64,000 nucleotides of DNA from Jacaranda mimosifolia (taxonomy: Eukaryota; Streptophyta; Magnoliopsida; Lamiales; Bignoniaceae): the NCBI GenBank assembly GCA_018894105.1, contig CM032127.1, positions 6,789,001 to 6,853,000 on the forward strand. Reading direction: 5' to 3'. A program made the position numbers and the translations under genes. The notes below the pieces were generated by a model, which worked only from the letters and a program-made list of their open reading frames with translations, did not search any database and was not told the origin of the DNA. Below, one piece after another: positions 46,570 through 57,461 of this stretch. Numbering within the stretch: position 1 is the stretch's first letter; each line of letters starts with the position of its first letter.

Positions 46570-49500
46570 ATGCATGTCGCGGCGGATCTCAACTGGTTCC
46601 TGCAACTCGTAGGATTGGTATTCGCCGGGGTTTTTGGGTTGCTTTATTTGGTTCGAAACACTGCGTCTAGGTATTTTATGGTGGACTCCAATTTCGATTC
46701 CTCCGCCGCGGATTATTCTTCCTTGGATCGCAGGAAAAGAGAGAACATGGCGGAGGCCGGCGGTGGCGCCGCCGAGGGTTTTGATTCCTGTGCCGTTTGC
46801 GGCCTTTTGACGAAGAAGCAGTGCGCCCGTTGCAAGATGGTTAAGTACTGGTACGCGCCACTAATTTACGTATTCGTGCTCGTAATTGTTTAATTTTGTG
46901 CATGTATGGTAGTGTTTGGCTATATATGTGCATGTGATTTCTGTGGTGGAGAGAAGGGAATAGAGTGGTGCGATAAAGATTGTACTTTGGTGAAACTGCT
47001 CAGTGCACGCCCATTTCCATTTAGGTTATATCCTAGGAGCTTTGCCTATATAAGCCTGTCCACTTGTGGACCTTAATTTTTTAATAAACAGTTAGGTGCA
47101 TTATCATAATGTAATAAGGGAATAACCTTTGGATCATATCGTTGTCAACGTCTTTCGAATTGCTTCTATATAGGTCATAAATCTTGTGACAAATTTGGAT
47201 AATAAAACCTGTAGTCATTTAATGAATAATGCTTGAATAAGAAAACTATTATGTTATGCAATTGGAGAGCTATTATGATTCAGCTGTTCTTCTGCATGTA
47301 TGATGTATCTACTAAATTTTAAGCACTGTGTGCAAGCAACCACATTGCTTACACATTAGGATTCTGTCTTAGTGATGAGCGGCAAAATACAGACTGTTCT
47401 TTATTCCATAGAGTAACTGAGCTTGATCCAAAATGCACAGCAACAACTATTGCTATTTCTTCTGGCCATTTATCTAATGTTATGGGAACTGTCAATTTCA
47501 TAATTCATGTAAGACTAAGACTGGTGTATGCATATAATTGTTATCCAATTCGTTGTGGATGCTCCTCTGAGAATTTGTTAGTGCTCATAAGCACCATATG
47601 TCCTCTTCTCTTGTCAACCGGCTATACTAATAGTTGCAATCAGCATGTTAGATACCTTATATTTACCTTTGAACGATGCTTCTAGTTCATCCTATGGTAT
47701 TTTATACAATCTGCTACTCCTTTTTGGTTTAAAAATTTAATTATTTCACAGTTCTCTCTCCCTTTCTTTTTATTTTGGTAAGGTTATTGTTTTCCTTTTC
47801 TCTTTCACAGTTCTGAGTACAGGGCTGATGGGAATAAACAATAGTGCAGTGAATCTGAAACCACAGATAGCTTGTAGACTGAGTGGACTGGAAAAGTGTC
47901 AATTCACTGTTTTTGCGTATTTTTATGACATGATAGTATTCTTTTTCTGCAAACTAGTTGCTTGCTTTAATAATTTTAGCAAGAGTATAACTTTATAAAC
48001 AGAATCTGTCAATAATTCTTAATACTGATCTTACCACTTGGTTAACATTTCCTCTGTATCTGAAAATTCTAGCTCTGAAGCTTGTCAAAGATCTCACTGG
48101 AATTCCGGGCATAAGACAAAATGCAAGGACTTACAATCACTTTACAAAGCTAACCATACGAAACCAGCATCAGCTTTGAGGGGAAGGAAAGATTCAGTAG
48201 TTCCTGTGGGTGGAAGCTCAAAGATTCTTAAAGAATCGAACAAAGTATTTCACTGCCTACTTTTTGAACTGCTTATCACACATTACATTGACATTCTTTG
48301 ACCAGAATATTTGCTGCATTTTTGTTTTCAGATACTTTTCCCCTATGAGGAATTTGTAAAATTTTTCAACTGGGACAAGCCAGGTTATCCTCCTTGTGGA
48401 CTTCTCAACTGCGGAAATAGGTTAGTGAAGGTTTTACTTTACAACTCCTTTCTGCATCAATTAATATGTGAACTACCAACCCTTTTCCCTCTCTTGCCTC
48501 AATGCAGCTGCTTCGCTAATGTGGTTCTTCAATGTCTTACATACACCCGGCCACTTGTTGCCTACTTGTTGGAGAAAGGACATCGGACAGAATGTAATCG
48601 ACCTGATAAAATCTCTCTCTCTCTAATATATATATATATATATATATCTTTATATTCTATTATGACAGCTGATCTTTTCTTCTTTTGTATTAATCCTTGG
48701 AAAATCCTAATCTCTTCAATCCATCTCTACTTTTTTCTAGGTCAAAGAGACGATTGGTGCTTTTTGTGTGAATTTCAAACACATGTGGAAAGGGCTAGCC
48801 GAAGTCTTCATCCATTTTCTCCCATGAATATTCTCTCAAGATTGCCTAATATCGGCGGTAATCTTGGCTACGGGAAACAGGAGGATGCACATGAGTTTAT
48901 GAGGTCCTTATCACTTGTTTCGGACGTGGTTCAGTTGATATTTTTTTCCCACTTATGAAGTTTCAGAAATGACATTTTGAGACTTAACTTTGCCTTTTTT
49001 GTTATGTAGTTAACTTGATTTAAGTAACATTCAATTGTAGGTTTGCGATTGACACAATGCAGTCTGTGTGCCTTGATGAATTTGGTGGAGAAAAGGCTGT
49101 TCATCCTTGCTATCAAGAGACAACTCTTATTCAACATATATTTGGTGGCCGCCTGCGATCTCAGGTAGCCTGCAATAATTCAACCTGAGCTTTTATTTTT
49201 TACTTTTACCTTTTTTGTGGTATCGTTGTGAAATTATTTGTCTGCTTTATGAATACAATTGTATAAGTAATTCATCCAAGTCCTTTATCACATTGATCTG
49301 ATTTTCTTGTGGTATTATATTTTAGAAAATATCACCGCAGCCAGCATAATTTTAGTTTGCTTCTTTAAAAATGCGACAGAAGTGATTCAGAACCTGTGAT
49401 GATATATTTTGATTGACCGAATCCCTCGTATGATGATCAAGCATGTGGTGTGATGATTGTTAGAATATTGCAACTTTTTAGAGGAAAGCGTTATGTCTTA

Positions 49501-52500
49501 ATAAAAATATTAGGAAGATGGGAAACTAACTCTTTGCTTCAGTTGCTGTTCTGTTGATTAAACCACGTTGTTCTGCATCAATCTTCACTAAGAATTATCA
49601 TAATGTACCTTTCCATTTTCATATACTTATAGTTTCATCTCTCTCACTTCCTTCTGTCTTCATCTTGTTAATTCAATCTTCCCCTTTCAGGTTATATGTG
49701 CTGAATGCAATAATGTTTCAAACCAATTTGAGAATATGATGGATTTAACTGTTGAAATTCATGGGGATGCTGGATCCTTGGAGGAATGTCTGGATCAGTT
49801 CACTGCCAAAGAGTGGCTTCATGGGGATAATATGTATAAATGTGATGGGTAAGTGTTGCATTTGCAGCATTCATTCATAAGTCTACTTATTTTTCGGCAA
49901 ATTCAGCCTGTAATCTAGCTCCAAAATATAAGGGCCCGTTTTTTTTCATTTTCAAAACCTATTTTCATTTTCTCCTCAAAATGAAAATAGAGAATTATCA
50001 CTATTTACACCATTTTCTCAAACATTTTCATTTTTAAAACATTTTTTTATCATATTCTCTCTCCATTTTCATCCATTTTTCAACCCCTATCATTACCTTA
50101 ATTATTTTTTATCTTCCCAATACTTCTCATACACCATTCACAATAAAATTATTATAAATTCAAATTCAAATTATAATATTATTTTTTCAAATAATCACAC
50201 ATCACATCATCAATTTGAATTCAAAAACCACACAACTTTTAATACAAAAACACCCAACATCCAAATACATCCTATTTTCACACCTATATAAACCTATATA
50301 AACTACAATACATCTAAATAAAATTTCATTTTCAAATTTAACTATTCTAACTAACTTTTCACTATGCATTTTCACTAGAAAATGAAAATGGTTCCAGAAA
50401 ATGAAATCAAATGGGCTCTAAATATTCTGCGTTTGAATATCCTAAATGGGAACAGTTTTGAAAGTTGTTGCTCATGGCTGGTTTTTCATTTGCGGAGAGC
50501 CGAATGCCAGTGTTTTTGTATTTTATGCTGCTGCATCATTATAATGCTTCTGTTCCGTCTGTTTGGCGGCTCTGAAATGAATAGATAATTTATTATCCTG
50601 CCCTTTCTAGTTGCTTTGTGCTTTCACGTGATTCCTTTAACTTACAATTTCGCTAGTGTTCTTCTTATATTTCAGATATGTGATCCTTGGTGCAAAATTA
50701 CTTAAATCATGGAAAATGCTCTCTGCTTTATATTATTGATTATGCAATTTTTGATCCCTTAGAATGAGTTGTCCTTGCAGTTGCAATGCTTATGTAATGG
50801 CATGGAAACGCCTTACGATCCAGCGGGCACCAAACATTCTTACAATTGCCTTGAAAAGATTTCAGGTCTGCCCTTTGGATCTGTTCTGCTGATCTTTCTC
50901 TCCAGATATCCATGATGAGTAGAAATAGATGAAGCAGTCAACAACCATGAATATATGAATTATGATATTAGCACACTAGAAACTTTGAAGCAATAATTTA
51001 TGTCAGGCTGTTTATTATCTATTTGGGACAAATCATTTGACCTATGAAATCTAGAGCTGATGTACTATATCTTTTTATGCACAAATTAGTCTGTTCTAAC
51101 ATTGAATAAATGCTGCTACATTGTGTCAACTGTCCAGTGCATCTCTCAAGTTTAAACTTTTGCAAAGGGTTCAAAAGTGAGGTGTGGTGTCAGTATTTTG
51201 GCTATGGTCTTGCACCACCCTGTTTATTTATTGTTGCTGTGTTTTGTTCTGATATTTTTCTTATTGTTTGGTGGGTCTCTTTGCTGACATGGTGACAACA
51301 AATGGTAACAAGATTATTCATTATAATATACACAGAAGCCTCTGTTACTGCTCTTCCAAGCTTTAAGGAGTGTCCCTTTCTTTCTTTCAACCCCTCTCCC
51401 ACACCCGTCTTCTTTGCCTTACCCTTCCCTGTCTTAAGTACTTGGTTAAAATGGATTGTGCTTTCAGTAAGAGGTATTCCATTTCATTGTTTCCTTGAGT
51501 TTATGATGAAAGAACTATACCCCTCTTCTTGTGCAGAGCGGAAGATTTGGGAAACTTAATAAGAGGGTGACTTTCCCTGAGACCCTAGATCTCAGCCCAT
51601 ACATGAGTGAGTTGGAAGATGGAAATGATGTTTACAAGCTATATGCTGTTATCGTCCATGTCGACATGCTGAATGCGTCATTTTTTGGCCACTACATCTG
51701 CTATATTAAGGACTTCCGCGGAAAGTGGTACAGGATTGATGATTGTAAGGTAGATGTTGTAGCCTTTTTCTGCTTGCATACTTGCATGTAACTTAGTTTT
51801 TCACATATACATCATCTTAGCACATCAAACATTTCATGTTGTGCACTTGTCTTCGCAAATTGCAGATCTATAGAAACCCTTTCTCATGCTTTTGTTTCTT
51901 TTCCTTGTACACTGGTTTCAATAAATACTTATTGCTTATGAGTTTTTGAGAATTGGCAACACCAAATAACTCACTATATAACGTAATGTGGTACTTGAGA
52001 AGCATGCTGCTGTGTGGAACTTTACTTATGTATATACTAAGGAAATCCTAAATAAGACTAGCTTTCTTGAAATTATGGAGGATAATGTTTGATCTTGCAA
52101 TTTTTGGTTGAGCTGTTAAGCAGTATAGTGCTGCTGATAGCCAGTTTTGCTATTAGCAAGCTATACAGTGCATGCCAAAATATATTGTTAGAAGTACTTC
52201 GATGATGTTCTACATGGACAGAGATGAATAATTCAGAGAACTTGCTATATTACACAACTAAAGCATCAGATATAGCCATCTTTCTCCTCTGCACTTACAT
52301 CAGACACCAGCTTAGTTTAATCTTTTACTCCTTTTTCAGGTTGCTAGTGTTGATTTGGATGAGGTGCTCTTGCAGGGAGCTTATATGCTCTTGTATAGCA
52401 GGTAATTTCTATCATTTCACAGGCTAAATCAAGATTACAGAATAATATGATGGCGGTAAAATTAATTTTTTGCTTGTCCCAAGTTACTATGTCCATCATG

Positions 52501-53824
52501 GGCTATCCAGGCATATATGTATACCCTAGTTTATAGACAAATATAACAATGTCTAGACAATCAAGTGGAAGCTTGAGAATAGTTATGGAAAAAAAGGTTG
52601 AGAATTAGGAGAAGATTAGAAGTGAGAAATTGTTGAAGAGATTTATATTTATATATTTTAATTATTACCTAATTGTTTCTGTCTTGGTTTGGTAAATTTG
52701 AATGTCATTAGTTGTTTATCATAATTTTAGGCAATTGAGTTCTTCTAAATTGAAAAAGTTATTCTTTTTCCAAATTCCTTTAGGGCATATATCCAGTGCT
52801 TGTGACTAGGTGTTTCACTGCTCATTTGTGTTCGACATCATTAAATAGCTATTGTAATCAGTGGTAATGATATGCTCTTTCCACTGGTTTTGACAGGATT
52901 TGTGCTCGTCCGTCATGCTTACTTCCCACTGAATTCTTAAGGAAAGAAGGATGCAATAATGTGAAAATAAATGAAGTGGACACTTCCCTGAAACAACCTG
53001 ATGCATGCTTGTCTGATGTGGCATGCATTGATGATTCTTTTGATTCTGGGAAATCTTTATCTGCTAATTGTCCGGGATTTAAGGTCAATTGTGAGGAAGA
53101 GTTGTCATTCACTACGGATGCAGAAGATGGTAGAGGGGATATAGAAGTGGAATCTGACCCGAGTTTGCCCATTTTCAAGGATGTTGAACTTCACGAGACT
53201 GAGGTGTTAACCATCACACCAAAAGAAGTTGCTTCTGTAAAACCTGATAATCAGCAAATTCCCACCTATGCTTCGTTGATTGACAAAACTTTTACACAAT
53301 TGGATGCTCACAATTCTGAATCATCCTTATCCATTGCTGATGTTGAGGATGCAAGATGTGGGAGTAAAATCGATGTTAATGCAGCTTCGTTGAGAAAGTT
53401 GACTGACAAATCTACTGCTGCTGAGAGTTGTACCTTTGAGCAAGGCAACTTCACTCATGATGTTTCAAACATGGATTTTAGTGCTGTTGAGGTCCGAGAT
53501 GAAATGAACTCTGCTGATTCTGCATCTATGTCTGGGAATGTCAGGTGTGGAAATGGTGTAAGAACCTCTGATGCCACTAACAAGTCACATGGAGAAACTT
53601 CAGCAGCAAAATTGAAGCCAATTTTTGCTCCTGGTTTTCTTGGAAAACACCCACGAAAGAAATATATCAAACCTGAAGATAGAGCATCTGCAGAATGCCA
53701 CCTGAATAATCAAACAAATGAAGGTGCAAAATCTTGTTTATCATGTGAAAATGGTGTCTTACTAGAGGAGGAAAAGCCTCAAATTGTACAAGAGAATGGA
53801 AAGGCTTCTCTGAAAATGCAATGA
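46570..53824 (+). CDS. Ubiquitin carboxyl-terminal hydrolase with MYND zinc finger (UBP15-19 group)
   Basis: Eleven exons (46570-46850, 48073-48244, 48332-48420, 48508-48593, 48741-48903, 49041-49164, 49691-49848, 50781-50865, 51537-51749, 52340-52401, 52897-53824) join in frame to 786 aa. This is a cysteine protease that removes ubiquitin from proteins. A hydrophobic helix lies at residues 8-29. The MYND finger at 74-111 uses C74, C77, C85, C88, C94, C98, H107 and C111; C94 is split by intron 1. The USP domain runs from about 173 to 480: the Cys box [12 protein letters not shown] has catalytic C182, zinc-ribbon cysteines occur in CAEC and CDGC, and the His box [12 protein letters not shown] has H438, followed by WYRIDD. 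The acidic, Ser-rich C-terminal 300 residues have no recognised domain. The architecture (membrane helix, MYND, USP) is that of Arabidopsis UBP15-19; the length is nearest UBP17-19. Exon 1 starts at the only ATG before the helix. Confidence 0.92.
49932..50418. mobile_element. Tourist-like MITE, family C, inside UBP intron 7
   Basis: The left end is GGGCCCGTTTTTTTTCATTT. The right end, reverse complemented, is GAGCCCATTTGATTTCATTT. Direct TAA lies at 49929-49931 and 50419-50421. It makes up about half of the 932-nt intron. A related element lies at 60274-60603. Confidence 0.75.
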
Positions 53825-54707
53825 GAGGCTCTAGTTAGAAGGGCAAAACGCTCTGTTTGATAGGAAGTCTGGATAACTGGAGGTAGAAGCTTCAAATGTC
53901 TTAAGACGATATAGTCTCTCTATGGAGGTATATGAATTTCTTTTCTGTGTGAAGCTCTAACTTGAATTAGAAACTCTGGCAGAAAGTTGGAACCTTCATG
54001 TGGGGGGCCGTCAGTCAGAAGTCTCCTCTAGGTAGTTCCAAGAAAAGTTAAAAGAGGATTATTGGTTTATCAGTTAGTGGCAGGCTCAGAAACTGACTTG
54101 AATTCTACAGTTTGGCTGAATCAGATAAGTGTTATTGTGTCCGTCTGGTTGGAGATTCAACCCTGGAAAGCTTAGAAATAATGGAATGACCATTGATAAT
54201 CAGTTCTAAAGAGCATTTTTTTATTTCTGTTTATATCATTCAATGATATTCCCATCCCCACAACTGGATGTGCTGGGAATTTTGTCCAGGGTTTCAATAT
54301 TTACTGAAATCTTGGATACCATTGTAATCACTTTAATTCATCTCTTTTAACTGAAATAGAAATTCCCTCACGTGTAGGGACTTTAATTACCGTACTGTTA
54401 GCCGGGTTTTCTATATCAACAGCTATTGTTCTATGTAAAAGGCTTATTTGCCTTTATGATGTGATTGGATAATGATGATTTGAGAGAATCATTAAAAAGT
54501 AATGCAAATCAATGAAGATTTAAATAACTATTACATCACATTAATGACATAAATAAAATGAAAAATACAACATCCATGACAGAAAATTACTCCTAGAGAA
54601 TACAAACATGTAACAAGAATTTTAATAACTTCCTCACACTATAACAACACTCCACATGTATAGAATCCAAAGGCAAATCCCAAAACACAAACTTCATCAC
54701 TTCAAAT
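53825..54707. other. 3' region of the UBP gene and tail-to-tail spacer
   Basis: Probably the UBP 3' UTR, up to about 54300, then the 3' UTR of the minus-strand proline-rich gene. No coding signal. Confidence 0.45.
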
Positions 54708-55118
54708 TCATGGGCTGGTGGTGGTTGGGGGAGGAGGTGTAAGGAATGGAATTGTCGGCACGGTGGTGGGGATGGTGGGCATGGCGGAGGGCAGCGGCGG
54801 CAGAGTCACTTTAGGCAGTGTAGGCATGGTTGGCAACGACGGGATAGTGGTCGGCATTGGTGGTAATGTGGGCTTGGGAAGAGATGGAACGGTTGGCTGT
54901 GTGGGCAATGGAGTGGCTGGCAAAGGCGGCAATGCGGCGGAGGGAAGGTTTGGCATGGCGGGCAGAGGCGGCAGGGTGGCCGTAGGCAGTGTTGGTAGAT
55001 TAGGTAAAGTGGGCACAGTTTGTAATAGGCTGCGTGCTGCTTGGCTGGTGGGGAGGCTCGAGAAAGATAGTGCCATTATCAGTGAAACGAGCTGGAAATA
55101 ATAATTGAAGGCTGCCAT
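54708..55118 (-). CDS. Small secreted proline/leucine-rich protein (PELPK-like)
   Basis: A single exon of 136 aa. Residues 1-27 form a signal peptide ending SLPTSQA, followed by ARSLLQT, a start common to mature PELPK-type wall proteins. The rest is a repeat of Leu-Pro-X units (LPNLPTLPT, ATLPPLPAMP, LPKPTLPPMP), ending in PPPPTTTSP. It has no cysteine or enzyme motif. Proteins of this kind are thought to be non-enzymatic cell-wall proteins. It has a canonical TATA box 83 nt upstream of the ATG. A decayed inverted copy lies at 55626-56001. The plus-strand frame of similar length is its glycine/valine-rich antisense shadow. Confidence 0.85.
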   Translation of the reverse strand: MAAFNYYFQLVSLIMALSFSSLPTSQAARSLLQTVPTLPNLPTLPTATLPPLPAMPNLPSAALPPLPATPLPTQPTVPSLPKPTLPPMPTTIPSLPTMPTLPKVTLPPLPSAMPTIPTTVPTIPFLTPPPPTTTSP

Positions 55119-55200
55119 TTTCTGATGGTAATCTGTACGAGGAAATTGGACTCTCTTTTGAATTATGTTGATTATGAGAAAAATCCGTAATGTTCAGCCG

Positions 55201-55208
55201 TATTTATA
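55201..55208 (-). promoter_or_regulatory. TATA box of the proline-rich gene
   Basis: The minus strand reads TATAAATA, 83 bases before the ATG. The equivalent site in the inverted copy (55523-55530) reads TGTAAATT. Confidence 0.7.
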
Positions 55209-55233
55209 GCTTAAAGGGTTAAAGAATCGAAGT

Positions 55234-55496
55234 GAGTTTGATGAGATGTGGTTGGCCGAAGATGAGAATTTCAGGGGTTTGTTTACCTTCCAAGCTGATT
55301 TCTGCATGTTTTTATAAAAATATTTTGCCAATTTCTGCCTGAATTTCTAGTTAAATAGATTAATGGACTTTTTATGTCATCCATTTTGTTAGAAAATGTT
55401 CGAAATACTTTAAATGTTGCAAAAAAGTAAGGTTTTTGGAAGGTGAACAAACCATTTGCACCTCTCATCTTAGGGCCAACCATATCTCATCAAACT
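55234..55496. repeat. Inverted repeat, upstream arms of the duplicated proline-rich gene
   Basis: Arm 55234-55293 (GTTTGATGAGATGTGGTTGG ... GGTTTGTTTACCTTCCAA) pairs with arm 55436-55496 on the opposite strand (GTTTGATGAGATATGGTTGG ... GGTTTGTTCACCTTCCAA). The 142-bp loop between them is unique. These arms continue the head-to-head duplication through the promoters. Confidence 0.8.
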
Positions 55497-55625
55497 ATTA
55501 CATTTTCTTGAATCCCTTGAGCTGTAAATTCACAAGTGCACATTTTTCCTCTAGAGAACTTCGAAATTTATTCATATATCTCAAACTAAAGGCGACTATT
55601 TGATTAAGTTGATAACCCGAAAATA

Positions 55626-56001
55626 TCAGCCTTCAAAAGCTATTTCCTCCTTTAATGATGGCACCATTTTTCTCAAGCATCCATACCACCCACGCAGCTC
55701 GCAGCTTATTACAAACTGTTCCCACTATACCTAATCTACTACCACTGCCTAAGGCCACCCTGCCGCCACTCCCCCCCATGCCAAACCTCCCCTCAGCCGC
55801 GTTGCCACCTTTGCCTACACAGCCGACCGTTCCATCTCTGCCCAAGCCCACATTGCCACCAATGCCACCAGTGTTCCGTCGCTGCCAAACATGCCTACAC
55901 TGCCCAAAGTGACTCTGCCGCCGCTGCCCACCATCCCCACCGCTGTGCCGACAATTCCTTTCCTTTCACCACCTCCCGCCACCACCAGCCCAGGAACTTG
56001 A
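55626..56001 (+). pseudogene. Decayed inverted copy of the proline-rich gene
   Basis: On the plus strand this matches the intact gene at 54708-55118: AARSLLQTVPTIPNL, ATLPPLPPMPNLPSAALPPL and KPTLPPMP. The start codon position reads ATATCAGCC where the intact gene has ATGGCAGCC, and part of the signal peptide is deleted. A one-base loss at about 55868 shifts the frame after KPTLPPMP; the rest (LPNMPTLPKVTLPPLP ... PPPATTSPGT) continues in another frame to TGA at about 55999-56001. The TATA equivalent is also mutated. Confidence 0.8.
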
Positions 56002-56327
56002 AAGCGCGCGCCATCATTTGAATGTTTTGACATTTGGTATTCATTCTGTTTGCTTTTGTTTTTCTGTTTGCATTGTCCGAGGAAGTTAATTTCTGATTCA
56101 TGTTATAAATTCAGTCACCAGTAGTACTTTTATTGTAATTTTTGTTATTTATTAATGATGTCATTGTAATGAAAAAGAGCCCAAATTCTCTTTTTTTTCT
56201 TTGGGAATATTATTGTTCCCAAATGGAGATCATACGGGTAATATACAATGTCATTTCTTGATTCCCACTTATGGTAACAATCGAATTTTCGCCTGTCTTT
56301 ATGCTTGATTCATGAAGTTCTTGGAGG

Positions 56328-57052
56328 GGGTAAATGACACTTCGCCCCTCCAAATTTAATCACTTTGACACATTACCCCTCAACTTAGATTTATCAAAAT
56401 ACTTTGCCCTCTAAACATAATTTCTGACAAATTTTGTTGTTATTCTTGTCATTTTCACTTCTCCCACTTTTTTAGATTCAAAAGATATTTGGTTACTTTT
56501 AAAAATATTTTTGGTGCCAATTCTTTTTACTTCTTTCTTCGGATCAAAATTTTTGTGCAAAAACATTCCGTTGTACTTTTAAATTCACACTAATTGATGG
56601 CATTTCAAAGCAAGAAGTACACTCAAGAAAAATGATATTTTCCAATCCAGTAGTACAGGATGGAGTTGGAGGAGTTATAAACAAGTCAATGCCGGGGTTC
56701 TCGTCAAGGTGAAAGGAATGAAATATATTTGTTGATTCTAGGTAGTAGATCATGGCCATATGCTTTATCTCATTATGTTTCTTCTGTATTGCATGCCTTG
56801 TACAACCATAATTCCAGCCAATGAATGAAAACTTAAAAATATTTTCAACTATAATACATGTATTAAAATTCATTCAGTTACATTTCAATCAACAATTAAT
56901 TTCCTAAATCATAAGAGAAGACAAATGAGCTAATGAAAGGTAAGAAAAGAATAAGAACCCTAGTATCATATTATTCTTGATAGATGAGTTTCTTTATTTT
57001 TGAGTTGAAAAATGTAGAAATAATAAGAATAGTTGAGTGTTTTTTACTTATT

Positions 57053-57096
<44 letters not shown>

Positions 57097-57279
57097 GGGA
57101 GAGAAATGAAAACGACAACAATAGCCTTTTCTCTGGCCACAACATCAGTCAGAAATTGTATTTGAGGGATAAAGTGTTTCAATAAATCTAAGTTGAGGGG
57201 TTTAAAGTGGTTTTAAGTAATTTTTGAAGATTAATGTGCCAAAACGATTCAATTTGAGAGGGTGAAGTGCCATCTACCC
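56328..57279. mobile_element. Element with long inverted repeats (MULE-MITE-like)
   Basis: The left arm at 56328-56432 reads GGGTAAATGACACTTCGCCC, then CCCCTCAACTTAGATTTAT and ATAATTTCTGAC. The right arm at 57140-57279, reverse complemented, reads GGGTAGATGGCACTTCACCC, then CCCCTCAACTTAGATTTAT and ACAATTTCTGAC. Arms exceed 100 bp with small indels. I found no target duplication. The interior carries a 109-codon minus-strand frame (56544-56873) of no recognised family and a (GA)n run. Confidence 0.55.
57054..57092. repeat. (GA)n microsatellite
   Basis: About 19 uninterrupted AG units inside the element above. Confidence 0.95.
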
Positions 57280-57461
57280 TAATTAATATTTTTAAAGTTG
57301 CTAGAGAAACTCTTCTTCCTCCTAAATTTCAATCAAAACCTCTCAATTCAAATACTTGGGACATCATGTTTTCAAAAAGAATAATACAACTACAAAACCC
57401 CCTCATCCTCTAATTATAAATTAACTAACCAAATTTATATAGTTTATAATTGCCTACGATA

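Noticed and set aside
54718..55101. Gly/Val-rich plus-strand frame of 127 codons
   Set aside because: It is the exact antisense of the Leu-Pro repeat gene. Codons for Leu and Pro give Gly/Val/Arg-rich frames in antisense, and it lacks a signal peptide.
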